Positions 48,708 through 57,180 are shown, counted from the stretch's first letter. The stretch is 64,000 nt of DNA from Labedella populi (GCF_004078655.1 NZ_RZNC01000002.1:544300-608299), one strand, 5' to 3'. Numbers and translations: made by a program. Notes: generated by a model not told the origin, from the letters alone.

Positions 48708-49503
48708 GCGGCCGGCGAAGCCGCGCAGCTTCGCCGAACTCCGCGCCGTCGCCCAGCCGCCCGAGGTGCGGAGCCGCCGGAACGCCGAGCACTGGACGGC
48801 TTCGCTGTACCTCCGCGACCTCTCGCCCTACGTGACGTGGCTGCTGCTCAAGACGTCGATCAGCGCGAACGGTGTCACTGGTCTCATGATCCTCACGGGA
48901 TGGTCCGTCGCCGCGGCGCTGCTCATCCCGGGGTTCTGGGGTGCGGCGCTCGCCCTCGTGCTCGGCCAGATGCAGATGCTCGTGGACTGCTGCGACGGCG
49001 AGGTCGCGCGCTGGCGCCGCACGTCTTCACCCGCGGGCATGTTCCTCGATGCGGTCGGACACTACTCGACGGAGGCGCTCATCCCGCTTGCTCTGGCCAT
49101 CCGTGCCGCCGGGTATCCCGTGACGGCGCCCGAGGATTTCGCGTGGACGACCCTCGGCGCGCTCCTCGCCCTCGTCATCGTGCTCAACAAGGCGCTCAAC
49201 GACATGGTGCGGGTCGCACGGGCGAATTTCGGGGCCACAAGACTCACCTACACGGAGGGCGAGAGCGCGCCGCGGGGCGGATTGCTGAGCGTCGCCCGCC
49301 GCATCGCCCGGTTCCTCCCGTTCCACCGCTTGTTCCACTCCGTCGAGCTCACCATGGTGATCTTCGTGGGCGCGGTCGTCGGCGTGTTCGTGGGCGACGA
49401 GCCGGCGATGCGCTGGACGCTCGTCGGACTGCTCGCACTCGGGTCCGTCACGTTCGTCGGCCACTTCGTCGCGATCATGGCCTCGAAGAGGGTCAGTGCC
49501 TGA
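48688..49503 (+). CDS. CDP-alcohol phosphotransferase family protein, variant motif
   Basis: 271 residues with about five to six transmembrane helices. The CDP-alcohol phosphotransferase signature DxxDGxxARx8GxxxDxxxD reads D100, D103-G104, A107-R108, G117, D121 and then His125 in place of the last aspartate ('LDAVGHYS'). Such enzymes join a CDP-activated alcohol to a lipid or polyol-phosphate acceptor. Here it is coupled (20- and 8-base overlaps) to two GT2 genes and not to phospholipid genes, so a role in a surface glycopolymer is more likely than in membrane lipids. GTG start. Confidence 0.85.
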   Translation: MTHESVERPAKPRSFAELRAVAQPPEVRSRRNAEHWTASLYLRDLSPYVTWLLLKTSISANGVTGLMILTGWSVAAALLIPGFWGAALALVLGQMQMLVDCCDGEVARWRRTSSPAGMFLDAVGHYSTEALIPLALAIRAAGYPVTAPEDFAWTTLGALLALVIVLNKALNDMVRVARANFGATRLTYTEGESAPRGGLLSVARRIARFLPFHRLFHSVELTMVIFVGAVVGVFVGDEPAMRWTLVGLLALGSVTFVGHFVAIMASKRVSA

Positions 49504-50374
49504 TCGCGGAGGATCGACCGTCGGCGTCGTCGTCCTGACGCAGGGGAGCCGACCGGCGGAGCTCGCCGCCGGGATCGCGAGCGTGCTCGCGCAAGAGGCG
49601 GTGTCGGTCGACGTCGTGGTCGTCGGCAACGGCTGGGATCCGGTCGACCTTCCCATGGGCGTGCGCGGCCTCGCGATCCCCGAGAACGTCGGGATCCCGG
49701 CTGGCCGCAACAGAGGAGCCGCGGCAGTCGCGGGGGAGTACGTCTTCTTCCTCGACGACGACGCACGCGTACCCGACCCGCACTTCCTCGCCGATGCCAT
49801 CGCTCTCCTCGAACAGCATCCCGACATCGGCCTCGTCCAGCCACGGCTCGAAGGCCCGGGCGACGAGGAGCCGCCCGCACGCTGGATCCCGCGCATGCGG
49901 AAGGGGGACCGGCATCACTCGAGCAACGTCTTCTCGTGCCTGGAGGCGGCAGTGATCCTCCCGCGGTCGGTCTTCGACCGCGCCGGAGGGTGGGGCGACG
50001 AGTTCTTCTACGCCCACGAGGGCATCGAACTCGCCTGGCGCGTGTGGGACCAGGGGAAGCGTGCGTGGTACGCCGGCGAACTCCTCGCTGTGCACCCGAT
50101 CGTCCACCCGACCCGGCATGCCGAGTACTACCGGATGAACGCGAGGAACCGAGTGTGGCTGGCGCGACGCAACCTGCCCGTGCTGCTCATCCCGGTCTAC
50201 GTCGGGTCATGGACGGCGGTCACATTGCTGCGCTGGTGGCGGCACCCCTCCGCCCTCGCGCCGTGGTTCGGGGGATGGCTCGAGGGGTGGCGGTCATCAC
50301 CGGGGCAGCGGCGCCCGATGTCCTGGAGGACGGTCGCGCGGATGGCGCGGGCCGGTCGCCCGCCCGTCGTCTAG
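49496..50374 (+). CDS. GT2 glycosyltransferase
   Basis: 292 residues. GT-A domain with 'VGVVVLTQGSRPAELAAGI', 'VVVGNGWDPVD', 'PENVGIPAGRNRGAA' and the metal-binding DDD in 'VFFLDDDARVPDP', then 'GWGDEFFYAHEGIELAWR'. This pattern resembles rhamnosyl/galactofuranosyl-type transferases; the donor is unknown. One hydrophobic segment near residues 220-235 may attach it to the membrane. GTG start, overlapping the CDP-alcohol phosphotransferase gene by eight bases. Confidence 0.88.
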   Translation: MPDRGGSTVGVVVLTQGSRPAELAAGIASVLAQEAVSVDVVVVGNGWDPVDLPMGVRGLAIPENVGIPAGRNRGAAAVAGEYVFFLDDDARVPDPHFLADAIALLEQHPDIGLVQPRLEGPGDEEPPARWIPRMRKGDRHHSSNVFSCLEAAVILPRSVFDRAGGWGDEFFYAHEGIELAWRVWDQGKRAWYAGELLAVHPIVHPTRHAEYYRMNARNRVWLARRNLPVLLIPVYVGSWTAVTLLRWWRHPSALAPWFGGWLEGWRSSPGQRRPMSWRTVARMARAGRPPVV

Positions 50375-50427
50375 GCGCGGCTGATCAGCTCCGGACCGTC
50401 CTGATCCGGGCCGTGATCTTCCGCGGT

Positions 50428-50433
50428 TAGGGT
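50428..50433 (+). promoter_or_regulatory. -10 element (TAGGGT), leaderless, glycerophosphotransferase-like gene
   Basis: TAGGGT, seven bases, then ATG at 50441, in a 66-base gap, so this gene is probably transcribed separately from the GT2 operon. Confidence 0.5.
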
Positions 50434-50440
50434 GGAACCC

Positions 50441-51745
50441 ATGGCAGTTCTCACCGACGCACGAAAAGCGTTCCGCTTCCTCAGGAGGACCCTCGCCTCG
50501 CGATCGGCGTCGCGAGAACTGTCGCGCACGCTCGCATCCCGCCCGGCGCTCGAGCCCGGTCGCTTCCGGGTCGCCGTCTACTTCGCCGACGGCACCGTGA
50601 ACATGTACCAGATCCGTCAGTGGTACAAGCCGCTCGCCGCTCTCTCCGAGAAGTGGCCCGTCGTGATCCTGAGCCGGAGTGCGACCGCCGCGGCGGCGTT
50701 GCTCGAGGAATCGCCCGTACCGGTCGCCTACGTCCGGACGGTCGTCGCCCTGGAACAGACTCTCGCCGAGCAGGACATCCGCATCGTCTTCTACGTCAAC
50801 CAGAATGCCAAGAACTTCCAGATGTTCCGGTACGGGCGCATGTGGCACGTGTTCATCAACCATGGTGAGAGCGACAAGATGTACATGATGACCAACCAGT
50901 TCAAGGCGTACGACTACAGTCTCGTCGCCGGTGACGCGGCTCTCGACCGGCTGAGCAGGGCCCTCTGGGACTACGACCTCGAGAAGCGCGCGATCCCCAT
51001 CGGCAGGCCTCAGGCCGATCACTTCTCCGGGACGCTGCCTTATACGCCCGATGGCCGCACGGTCGTACTCTACGCACCAACGTGGGAAGGCGACCGGGCG
51101 TCCGCCGCGTACGGCTCCGTCGCCTCCCACGGTGTCGCGCTCGTCCGGGAGTTGCTCGCGACGGGTCGCCATCGCGTCATCTTCCGGCCGCATCCCCGGT
51201 CGGGTGTCGTGGACCCCGCGTACGGCGCCGCGAAGCGATCGATCGTGGCGATGCTCGACGAGGCGAATCGCTCGGATCCGGCCGCTCACCACGTCTACGA
51301 CGACGGTCCCGAGATCGGCTGGCAGCTGTCCGCGGCCGACGTCGCGATCGTCGACATCTCCGCGATGGTCTACGACCGGCTCGCGACGGGAAAGCCGCTG
51401 CTCATCACGCGGCCGGCGGATCCGGCCGCGGTGGTCGATTCCGAGGGCTATCTCACGGCGTGCGAGTGGCTCACCGCTGACGGAGCGACCTCGATCGTCG
51501 CCGAGTCCGAGCGCCTGCTGAACGACGATGAGACGCTCGAGCGCATCGATCACTGGTCGCGCCACTACTTCGGCGACCCGACGCCGGGGGAGGCGACACG
51601 GAAGTTCCACGCGGCCGTCGACGGGCTCATGGTCGAGTGGGAGCACTTCGCCGCACTCCACGCCGAGGATGCGGACGCCGATCGGGCGCGTGGACGATCC
51701 TTCGACTCGCCGGAGGCCGACGACCCCGACGACGAGACCGACTAG
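50441..51745 (+). CDS. CDP-glycerol glycerophosphotransferase-like (TagF/TagB family) protein
   Basis: 434 residues of the family that adds glycerol- or ribitol-phosphate units from CDP-alcohols to wall polymers. Motifs typical of the GT-B fold are 'HVFINHGESDKMYM', 'GRPQADHF', 'VLYAPTWEGDRASAAYG', 'VIFRPHPRSGVVDP' and 'AADVAIVDISAMVYDRLATGKPLLI', which form the CDP-binding half. The C-terminal tail is acidic. Start ATG fixed by TAGGGT seven bases upstream; a GTG nine bases upstream would break that spacing. Convergent with the next gene, seven bases apart. Confidence 0.88.
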   Translation: MAVLTDARKAFRFLRRTLASRSASRELSRTLASRPALEPGRFRVAVYFADGTVNMYQIRQWYKPLAALSEKWPVVILSRSATAAAALLEESPVPVAYVRTVVALEQTLAEQDIRIVFYVNQNAKNFQMFRYGRMWHVFINHGESDKMYMMTNQFKAYDYSLVAGDAALDRLSRALWDYDLEKRAIPIGRPQADHFSGTLPYTPDGRTVVLYAPTWEGDRASAAYGSVASHGVALVRELLATGRHRVIFRPHPRSGVVDPAYGAAKRSIVAMLDEANRSDPAAHHVYDDGPEIGWQLSAADVAIVDISAMVYDRLATGKPLLITRPADPAAVVDSEGYLTACEWLTADGATSIVAESERLLNDDETLERIDHWSRHYFGDPTPGEATRKFHAAVDGLMVEWEHFAALHAEDADADRARGRSFDSPEADDPDDETD

Positions 51746-51752
51746 TTCGGGG

Positions 51753-52616
51753 TCAGCGGGTCCGGAGGTCGGAGTCGGACTCGTCGACCCCAGGCGAGAT
51801 CGAGCCCGTGAATGCGGCGTCTCCGGGGGAGTCTGCGCCGGCGGTGATTGCCCGACGGCGGACGAAGGGCAGTCTCCGGCGCGGCTCGCGCCCATCGATG
51901 ATCGTCTCGAGTTCGAGGGGGAGCACGTAGGGCGCCGGGCCGAATGCGGTCCGAGCAGCGGTGACCACCTGACGTCCGGCGATGTTGTTCCCGACCCCGC
52001 CGATGGCGGCACCGATTCCGAACGGAGCGGCCTTCCCGATGAGCGAAGCGCCGTGGTTGACCGCGAACTTCCGGAGGAATCGCTTCTTCAACTCGTCGGC
52101 GACGGGGCCCATCACGACTTGCGGGATGCTGGAGGACACCATCTCGCCCCAGAACGCCTTCCGCTCGGGAGCGTGGCCGAGTGCCTGCCCGGTGAACTGC
52201 TTCACGAGGTCGGAACCCGTCCGTCCGAGCATGAGAGACATCACGAGAGCGCGCGCCCTGACGGGGTCATCGATCGCGATGCCGTGGACCTCGGCGACGG
52301 ATTGCGCGAAGAGGGCGGTCGTCTCGAGGAAGCCCGCCGTCTCCACTCCCGACAGGGCGAGCGTGACGCCGGTACCGATCGCCGGAACCATGGCGGTGGC
52401 CCCGACGGCGGCGCCGCCGGCCGTGATCGCCGTGAGATACCGTCGCTCGAGCACCCTCACGAGTTGATCGGGGGTCGCTCCGGGATAGCGCTTGCGGATA
52501 CCGCGCACCGAGGCGACGACGACCGGCCGCTGCACGGCCAGAAGACGATCGAGGCCGGTGACCCACGCGGGTTGGTCGTTCGACGACACGGCACTGTCCT
52601 TCGCTTCTCGGCTCAC
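51753..52616 (-). CDS. Conserved hypothetical protein with hydrophobic helices (EcsC-like outline)
   Basis: 287 residues, family not recognised with certainty. A Gly/Ala-rich stretch (about 65-92, 'AITAGGAAVGATAMVPAIG') and another (about 194-215, 'FGIGAAIGGVGNNIAGRQVV') may be amphipathic or membrane-inserting. The general layout recalls EcsC-family proteins. The last 50 residues are polar and disordered. GTG start with TAGACT six bases upstream, so it is leaderless. No link to the polymer genes is visible other than position. Confidence 0.65.
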   Translation of the reverse strand: MSREAKDSAVSSNDQPAWVTGLDRLLAVQRPVVVASVRGIRKRYPGATPDQLVRVLERRYLTAITAGGAAVGATAMVPAIGTGVTLALSGVETAGFLETTALFAQSVAEVHGIAIDDPVRARALVMSLMLGRTGSDLVKQFTGQALGHAPERKAFWGEMVSSSIPQVVMGPVADELKKRFLRKFAVNHGASLIGKAAPFGIGAAIGGVGNNIAGRQVVTAARTAFGPAPYVLPLELETIIDGREPRRRLPFVRRRAITAGADSPGDAAFTGSISPGVDESDSDLRTR

Positions 52617-52622
52617 TCGTGA

Positions 52623-52628
52623 AGTCTA
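52623..52628 (-). promoter_or_regulatory. -10 element (TAGACT), leaderless, hypothetical gene
   Basis: On the minus strand TAGACT is followed by six bases and the GTG at 52616. Confidence 0.5.
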
Positions 52629-52709
52629 AGCGTGCGGACCGGACGGTCCCTGAGCCTTGCCCGGGCCGACGGACTGTGTCACCCCACCGGGGAAGACGCC
52701 GTTGGTGCG

Positions 52710-53465
52710 TCAGGAGGCGGCGGGGCGGTTGTAGTCGTCGTTGTAGCGGTCGAGGACGTCTCCGATGGGGCCGTCGAGGACGAGTGCGCCCTTGTCGAGG
52801 TAGAGACCCCGCTCGCAGAACCGGCGCAAGTCCTTCTCATTGTGGGACACGAAGAAGAGGGTCCGCCCTCCCGCGAGCATCTCGTCGATTCGCGCGTAGC
52901 ACTTCGCCTTGAACGCGCGATCACCGACGGCGAGCACTTCGTCGACGAGCAGGATCGGTTCGTCGAGTTGGGAGATGACGCTGAAGGCGATGCGCACCTT
53001 CATTCCGCTCGAAAGGTGCTTGTACGGCGTGTCGACGAAGTCCTCGATCTCGGCGAACCCGATGATCTCGTCGAAACGTGCGTCGATCTGTGCACGCGTC
53101 ATGCCGTGCAGGCCGGCGGTGAGGTAGACGTTGTCACGGACCGAGAGGTCGTCGACGAAGCCGCCGGTGATCTCGATCAGGGGGGCGACGCCGCCGGTGA
53201 CGGAGATCGTGCCCTCGTCCGGAAGGACGACACCAGCCACGAGTTTCAAGAGGGTCGACTTGCCCTGGCCGTTTCGACCCACGACGCCGATCGATTCACC
53301 ACGGGCCACGGTGACGTCCACTCCGCGGAGCGCCCAGAACTCGTTGGGGCGCGATCGCCGACTGCGCCCGGCGAGGAGGTCCTTGAAGCTGCGCCTGCCC
53401 CGTCGGTTGCGGCGGAAACGGATACCGACGCCGCTCACGGCAATCGCGATCTCTTGATCGACCAT
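52710..53465 (-). CDS. Polysaccharide/teichoic-acid ABC exporter ATPase (TagH-like)
   Basis: 251 residues. Walker A 'GVVGRNGQGKSTLL', signature 'KHLSSGMKVRIAF', Walker B 'PILLVDEVLAVGD' and the switch His in 'FFVSHNEKD'. The 'VDEVLAVGD' form and the N-terminal 'NEFWALRGVDVTVARGE' are typical of TagH/RfbE/Wzt ATPases. The C-terminal polymer-binding domain of O-antigen Wzt proteins is absent. ATG shares one base with the permease TGA (TGATG). Confidence 0.92.
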   Translation of the reverse strand: MVDQEIAIAVSGVGIRFRRNRRGRRSFKDLLAGRSRRSRPNEFWALRGVDVTVARGESIGVVGRNGQGKSTLLKLVAGVVLPDEGTISVTGGVAPLIEITGGFVDDLSVRDNVYLTAGLHGMTRAQIDARFDEIIGFAEIEDFVDTPYKHLSSGMKVRIAFSVISQLDEPILLVDEVLAVGDRAFKAKCYARIDEMLAGGRTLFFVSHNEKDLRRFCERGLYLDKGALVLDGPIGDVLDRYNDDYNRPAAS

Positions 53466-54271
53466 CACAGCTCCTTCAGAACGGCGCGCTCGCTCCGTCG
53501 GAAGACGACGAGGCCGAGAGCGAGGATGAGGAGGGACATCCCGGCCGACACGGCGACGAGGAACCCGTCGAACTGGGCGGGGAAGAACGCCGCGCGGTAC
53601 AGGGAGAAGATGCCGCTGAGGGGATTGAAGGCGGCCCAGAAGTGCAGCTGCTCGGGAAGATCGGTCGTGCCGTAAACGATCGGCGACGCGTAGAACAGGA
53701 ACCGCAAGGCGAGTTTCGTGGCCCGCTCGAGGTCGCGGAAGAACACGACGAGCGGGGCGACGAGCATTCCGACGCCGATCGTGAGAGCCGCCTGGACGAG
53801 CAAGGCCACCGGGAACAAGAGGACACCCAGTCCCACGGGCGCACCCGCGACGATCGCGAACACCGCGAGGACGGGCAACGATGCGACGAACTCGACACCC
53901 TTCGAGGCGACGATCCGATTCACCCAGATGGTGCGGGGGATCGACGTCGATCGCACGAGCTTCGCGTCCTTCAGGAACGCGCGCGTGCTGTCGGACACCG
54001 CGCCGTTGAACCACATCCAGGGCAGCAGTGCGACGAGGAGGAACACGATGTACGGCTGCTCTCCGATCCGTCCACCCCGATCGAAGACGACCGAGAAGAC
54101 GAACCAGTAGATCCCGGCCATGACGAGCGGATCGAGGATCGACCAGAGGTAGCCGAGCGCGCTCGTCGAGTACCGCACGCGCAGATCGCGGCTCGTGAGC
54201 AGGAGGAGCGCATGCCGATACCGGGAAGCGGGCGACCTTCTCGTCGGGCTCACCGGGTCTGGTTCACTCAC
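53465..54271 (-). CDS. Polysaccharide/teichoic-acid ABC exporter permease (TagG-like)
   Basis: 268 residues, ABC-2 type, six transmembrane helices. 'RDLRVRYSTSALGYLWSIL' at the N-terminus and 'FNPLSGIFSLYRAAFF' near the C-terminus are hallmarks of TagG/Wzm/RfbD permeases. With the downstream ATPase it should flip an undecaprenyl-linked polymer outward, matching the glycerophosphotransferase and GT2 genes nearby. The GTG start is six bases after TAAGTT. Confidence 0.92.
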   Translation of the reverse strand: MSEPDPVSPTRRSPASRYRHALLLLTSRDLRVRYSTSALGYLWSILDPLVMAGIYWFVFSVVFDRGGRIGEQPYIVFLLVALLPWMWFNGAVSDSTRAFLKDAKLVRSTSIPRTIWVNRIVASKGVEFVASLPVLAVFAIVAGAPVGLGVLLFPVALLVQAALTIGVGMLVAPLVVFFRDLERATKLALRFLFYASPIVYGTTDLPEQLHFWAAFNPLSGIFSLYRAAFFPAQFDGFLVAVSAGMSLLILALGLVVFRRSERAVLKEL

Positions 54272-54277
54272 AGCACC

Positions 54278-54283
54278 AACTTA
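54278..54283 (-). promoter_or_regulatory. -10 element (TAAGTT), leaderless, tagGH-like operon
   Basis: TAAGTT, six bases, then GTG on the minus strand. It begins only six bases after the terminator of the preceding gene. Confidence 0.5.
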
Positions 54284-54288
54284 TCGGC

Positions 54289-54327
54289 AAAAAAGGACCG
54301 GCACGCGCGAGACGCGCGTGCCGGTCC
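54289..54327 (-). terminator. Intrinsic terminator of the nucleotidyltransferase gene
   Basis: Stem GGACCGGCACGCGC / GCGCGTGCCGGTCC, 14 perfect pairs with a five-base loop, followed on the minus strand by six T residues. It separates the nucleotidyltransferase from the exporter genes. Confidence 0.92.
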
Positions 54328-54356
54328 CCAGACGACGATCGGACCGAGAGAGACGA

Positions 54357-55049
54357 TCAGACGAAGAGGTTCGCCCGGTCCAGGTCCTCGGCGAAGTCGA
54401 CCTCGACCGCGTAGAGGTCCGAGATGTCGACGGGCTCGACGAGGATCCGGTTCTGCTCGATCGCGAGTTCGATGCCGCGCTCGAAGTAGTCCTGCGCGTC
54501 GACGCGCTGGAGATGGCGCACGAGCATCGCCTTGTCGGCGGCCGAGATGTAATTGATACCGACCGCTTCGCCGAGTCCACCCTTGACGGTCTTCGAGAGC
54601 TTCTGGATGTAGCCCTCAGCGCTTGTCGTGTACTTGACCTCTTCGTCCGACACCTTCGCAGTGTTGACGGTCACGAAGGACTGGTCGCGCGCGATCATCT
54701 CGGCGGCGCGGTCGAGGACGCGCGGGTCGAAGACCACGTCGCCGTTCATCCACAGCACGCCGCCCGGCTGAGATGCCTGGAGAGCGCGGAGCAGACTCTT
54801 CGACGTGTTGGTCTGGTCGTACTGCTCGTTGTAGACGAACGAAGCGTCGGGGAAGGCCTCGACGATGTGCTCGAGCTTGTACCCGACGACGACCGTCACC
54901 TTGGCGCGCTTGCCGAAGGCATGGTGGATGTTGTCGAACTGCTGCTGCATGATGGTGCGGCCGTCGCTCAACTCGGTGAGGGGCTTGGGGAGGGACCGTC
55001 CGAGTCGGCTTCCCATGCCGGCGGCGAGAATCACTACCTGAGTGGTCAC
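54357..55049 (-). CDS. Sugar/alcohol-phosphate nucleotidyltransferase (LicC/IPCT-like)
   Basis: 230-residue soluble NTP-transferase. The N-terminal 'VVILAAGMGSRLGRSLPKPL' is the pyrophosphorylase signature, and 'LWMNGDVVFDPRVLD' carries the metal-binding aspartate. Short members of this fold beside CDP-alcohol phosphotransferases are usually cytidylyltransferases for choline-, inositol- or glycerol-type phosphates. It may supply the CDP-alcohol used by the phosphotransferase at 48.7 kb or the transferase at 50.4 kb; this is inference. GTG start with GAAGGAG six bases upstream. Confidence 0.85.
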   Translation of the reverse strand: MTTQVVILAAGMGSRLGRSLPKPLTELSDGRTIMQQQFDNIHHAFGKRAKVTVVVGYKLEHIVEAFPDASFVYNEQYDQTNTSKSLLRALQASQPGGVLWMNGDVVFDPRVLDRAAEMIARDQSFVTVNTAKVSDEEVKYTTSAEGYIQKLSKTVKGGLGEAVGINYISAADKAMLVRHLQRVDAQDYFERGIELAIEQNRILVEPVDISDLYAVEVDFAEDLDRANLFV

Positions 55050-55194
55050 GAAATGCTCCTTCGTTGGAAATCAGGGGACCCTGTGGCGCGATCCGCTAGA
55101 TCGTTCACTCGCAGTTCACCCGAAAGTCGATGAGATGACACCCCGTTATGTCCTCGTACACGATATCCGGACACCCGTGCGGGGGTCAGCAGGG

Positions 55195-55223
55195 TTGACA
55201 GTGTCGTTGTGCTTTCGTGATAC
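55195..55223 (+). promoter_or_regulatory. Candidate promoter TTGACA-17-TGATAC
   Basis: A consensus -35 TTGACA and TGATAC at 17-base spacing, in the 259-base divergent gap (55050-55308). It would transcribe the ABC ATPase gene with a leader of about 80 bases, besides the leaderless element at 55297. No other feature was recognised in this gap. Confidence 0.45.
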
Positions 55224-55296
55224 GCCGTTCGGGCCTTTCCCAGGCTCCGGAAGCCGCGGGTGTCAACACCCCCGGGCGGGTCCACGCGGCCCTTGG

Positions 55297-55302
55297 TAGG
55301 TT
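55297..55302 (+). promoter_or_regulatory. -10 element (TAGGTT), leaderless, extended ABC ATPase gene
   Basis: TAGGTT, six bases, then GTG at 55309. It supports translation of the long N-terminal extension. Confidence 0.5.
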
Positions 55303-55308
55303 TAAGCG

Positions 55309-57180
55309 GTGACTTCCGATCCCACTCAGAACGACGACGACCAGACGCCGTCGACCCATTCCGAGCAGACCCCGGCCGCTGCGCCGACCGGAAGTACGGG
55401 GGCCCCGAAGAAGAAGTCGCCGGCGCGGTCCACGTCATCGACGGCCCGAACCTCGAAGTCCTCACGAAGCACATCGTCCTCCTCCACGAAGTCCGCGTCC
55501 ACCCCCTCGACCAACCGTCGTTCCTCCGCTGCGGCGTCCTCCGACGCTCTTGACGCCGTCGTCGAGCCGGCGACGACCTCCGCGTCGCCGCGCTCGAGTG
55601 GGTCGACGCGCAAGCCCGCCTCGGGCGGACCGAAGCGCACTCCCGATCCGGTCCGGTCGGCGGCCGCGAAGGCGGCAGCCGCGCGACGCAAAGCGGCGAA
55701 GGAGGCCGCAGCGGCTGCAGCTGCTGCGGAGAGCGGAACGGAGACGACCCCAGAGGCGTCAGGCCCGGCGCCCGACGCGCCCGAACCTCTCACGACGGCC
55801 TCTGTCGAGAGCGCGACCGACACGTCGACGTCCTCCGCGCCCGCCGAGGCTCCTGGCCCCGAGGCTCCTGGCCCCGAGGGCGGGGCCGGCGGTGACCGAG
55901 CGCTGGAACCGACGGCGGAAACGACTGCGGAAACGACCGTAGCACCGCCGCTACCGCCGCTACCGCCGCTACCGCCGCTACCGCCGCTACCGCCGATCTC
56001 GGCCGCCGAGGCCGCCGTCGTGTTCGCGCAGGGTCGCATGGTCGGCTCGACGGAGGGATCGGAGGAGATCGGCGGTGAGGCGCCGGTCGAGCGCGCCGAC
56101 CGGAAACCGACCGCGGGAGGACTCGCCGAGCGGGTCAAGCGGTTCTTCGCACCGCGTCCGACTGCGCCGGAGGGCGACGACGCCACGGGAGAAGCCGCCA
56201 CGGCAGAAGCCGCCACGGCCGGAGCCGACGCGGCCGACGGTGACATCGCAGAGCATGGCACCGTCGAGGACGAGTCGGTCGTCGCCAGCGAAACCGACGA
56301 GCAACACGATGTCCCCTCCGTCGCCGAGCAGACCGCCGTCACCGTGGTGCTTCCGGTCGAGCCCGCGGGCCACACCGACGACGAGGCGGCTCCCGTCCGT
56401 CTCGATGACGCGCTCCCGGACTCCGGCACCGTCTCGGTACGGGGACTCACGAAGAGCTTCGGTGACACACACGCCGTCGATCACCTCGACCTCGACGTCC
56501 ACGCCGGTTCGTTCTACGGAATCGTGGGTCCGAACGGCGCCGGGAAGACCACGACGCTCTCGATGATCACGGGATTGCTCAGACCCGACGAGGGAACCGT
56601 GACGGTGAACGGGATCGACGTCTGGTCGGATCCGGCGGCCGCGAAGCGCACGATCGGTGTGCTTCCCGACCGCTTACGCGTCTTCGACCGTCTCACCGGG
56701 GCCCAACTGCTCTACTACGCGGGAATGCTCCGCGGGCTGACGAGCGGTGTGGTGCGGAGCCGCGTCGACGACCTGGCCACGGCCTTCGGGCTTCAAGACG
56801 CTATGGGGCGACTGGTCTCGGACTACTCGGCAGGCATGGTGAAGAAGGTTTCGCTCGCTGCCGCAATGATCCACTCACCACGTGTGCTCGTCCTCGATGA
56901 GCCTTTCGAGTCCGTCGACCCCGTCTCGGCGGCACGCATCGTCGAGATCCTCCAGTCGTACGTGGGAAACGGCGGCACGGTCGTCTTGTCGAGCCACAGC
57001 ATGGACTTCATCCAGCGGGTGTGCGACCACGTCGCGATCATCGTCGAGGGGCAGGTCCTCGCCGCCGGTCCGGTCGAGGACGTCCGGGGACCCGTCTCGC
57101 TCGAGGAGAGGTTCCTCGAGCTCGCCGGGGGACGACAGGCCGCGGAGGGGATGGAATGGTTGCACAGCTTCTCCGGCTGA
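55309..57180 (+). CDS. ABC transporter ATPase with about 370-residue low-complexity N-terminal extension
   Basis: 623 residues. Residues 375-600 are an ordinary ABC-2-type ATPase: 'VSVRGLTKSFGD', Walker A 'GPNGAGKTT' (407-415), signature 'DYSAGMVKKVSLA', Walker B 'RVLVLDEPFESVD' and switch 'LSSHSMDF'. The first 374 residues are Ser/Thr/Ala/Pro-rich with a Lys/Arg/Ala helix (about 115-140), five PPL repeats (213-227) and ATAEA repeats. ABC ATPases normally start within a few residues of the first strand, so the extension is unusual. The GTG start is supported by a leaderless -10 element. Its stop overlaps the permease gene by 25 bases. Confidence 0.88.
   Translation: MTSDPTQNDDDQTPSTHSEQTPAAAPTGSTGAPKKKSPARSTSSTARTSKSSRSTSSSSTKSASTPSTNRRSSAAASSDALDAVVEPATTSASPRSSGSTRKPASGGPKRTPDPVRSAAAKAAAARRKAAKEAAAAAAAAESGTETTPEASGPAPDAPEPLTTASVESATDTSTSSAPAEAPGPEAPGPEGGAGGDRALEPTAETTAETTVAPPLPPLPPLPPLPPLPPISAAEAAVVFAQGRMVGSTEGSEEIGGEAPVERADRKPTAGGLAERVKRFFAPRPTAPEGDDATGEAATAEAATAGADAADGDIAEHGTVEDESVVASETDEQHDVPSVAEQTAVTVVLPVEPAGHTDDEAAPVRLDDALPDSGTVSVRGLTKSFGDTHAVDHLDLDVHAGSFYGIVGPNGAGKTTTLSMITGLLRPDEGTVTVNGIDVWSDPAAAKRTIGVLPDRLRVFDRLTGAQLLYYAGMLRGLTSGVVRSRVDDLATAFGLQDAMGRLVSDYSAGMVKKVSLAAAMIHSPRVLVLDEPFESVDPVSAARIVEILQSYVGNGGTVVLSSHSMDFIQRVCDHVAIIVEGQVLAAGPVEDVRGPVSLEERFLELAGGRQAAEGMEWLHSFSG
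55945..55989 (+). repeat. Five 9-base tandem repeats encoding PPL
   Basis: CCGCCGCTA is repeated five times without change, in frame. The same extension also has GAGGCTCCTGGCCCC twice (55846-55875) and a 15-base unit three times (56182-56226). Confidence 0.95.
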
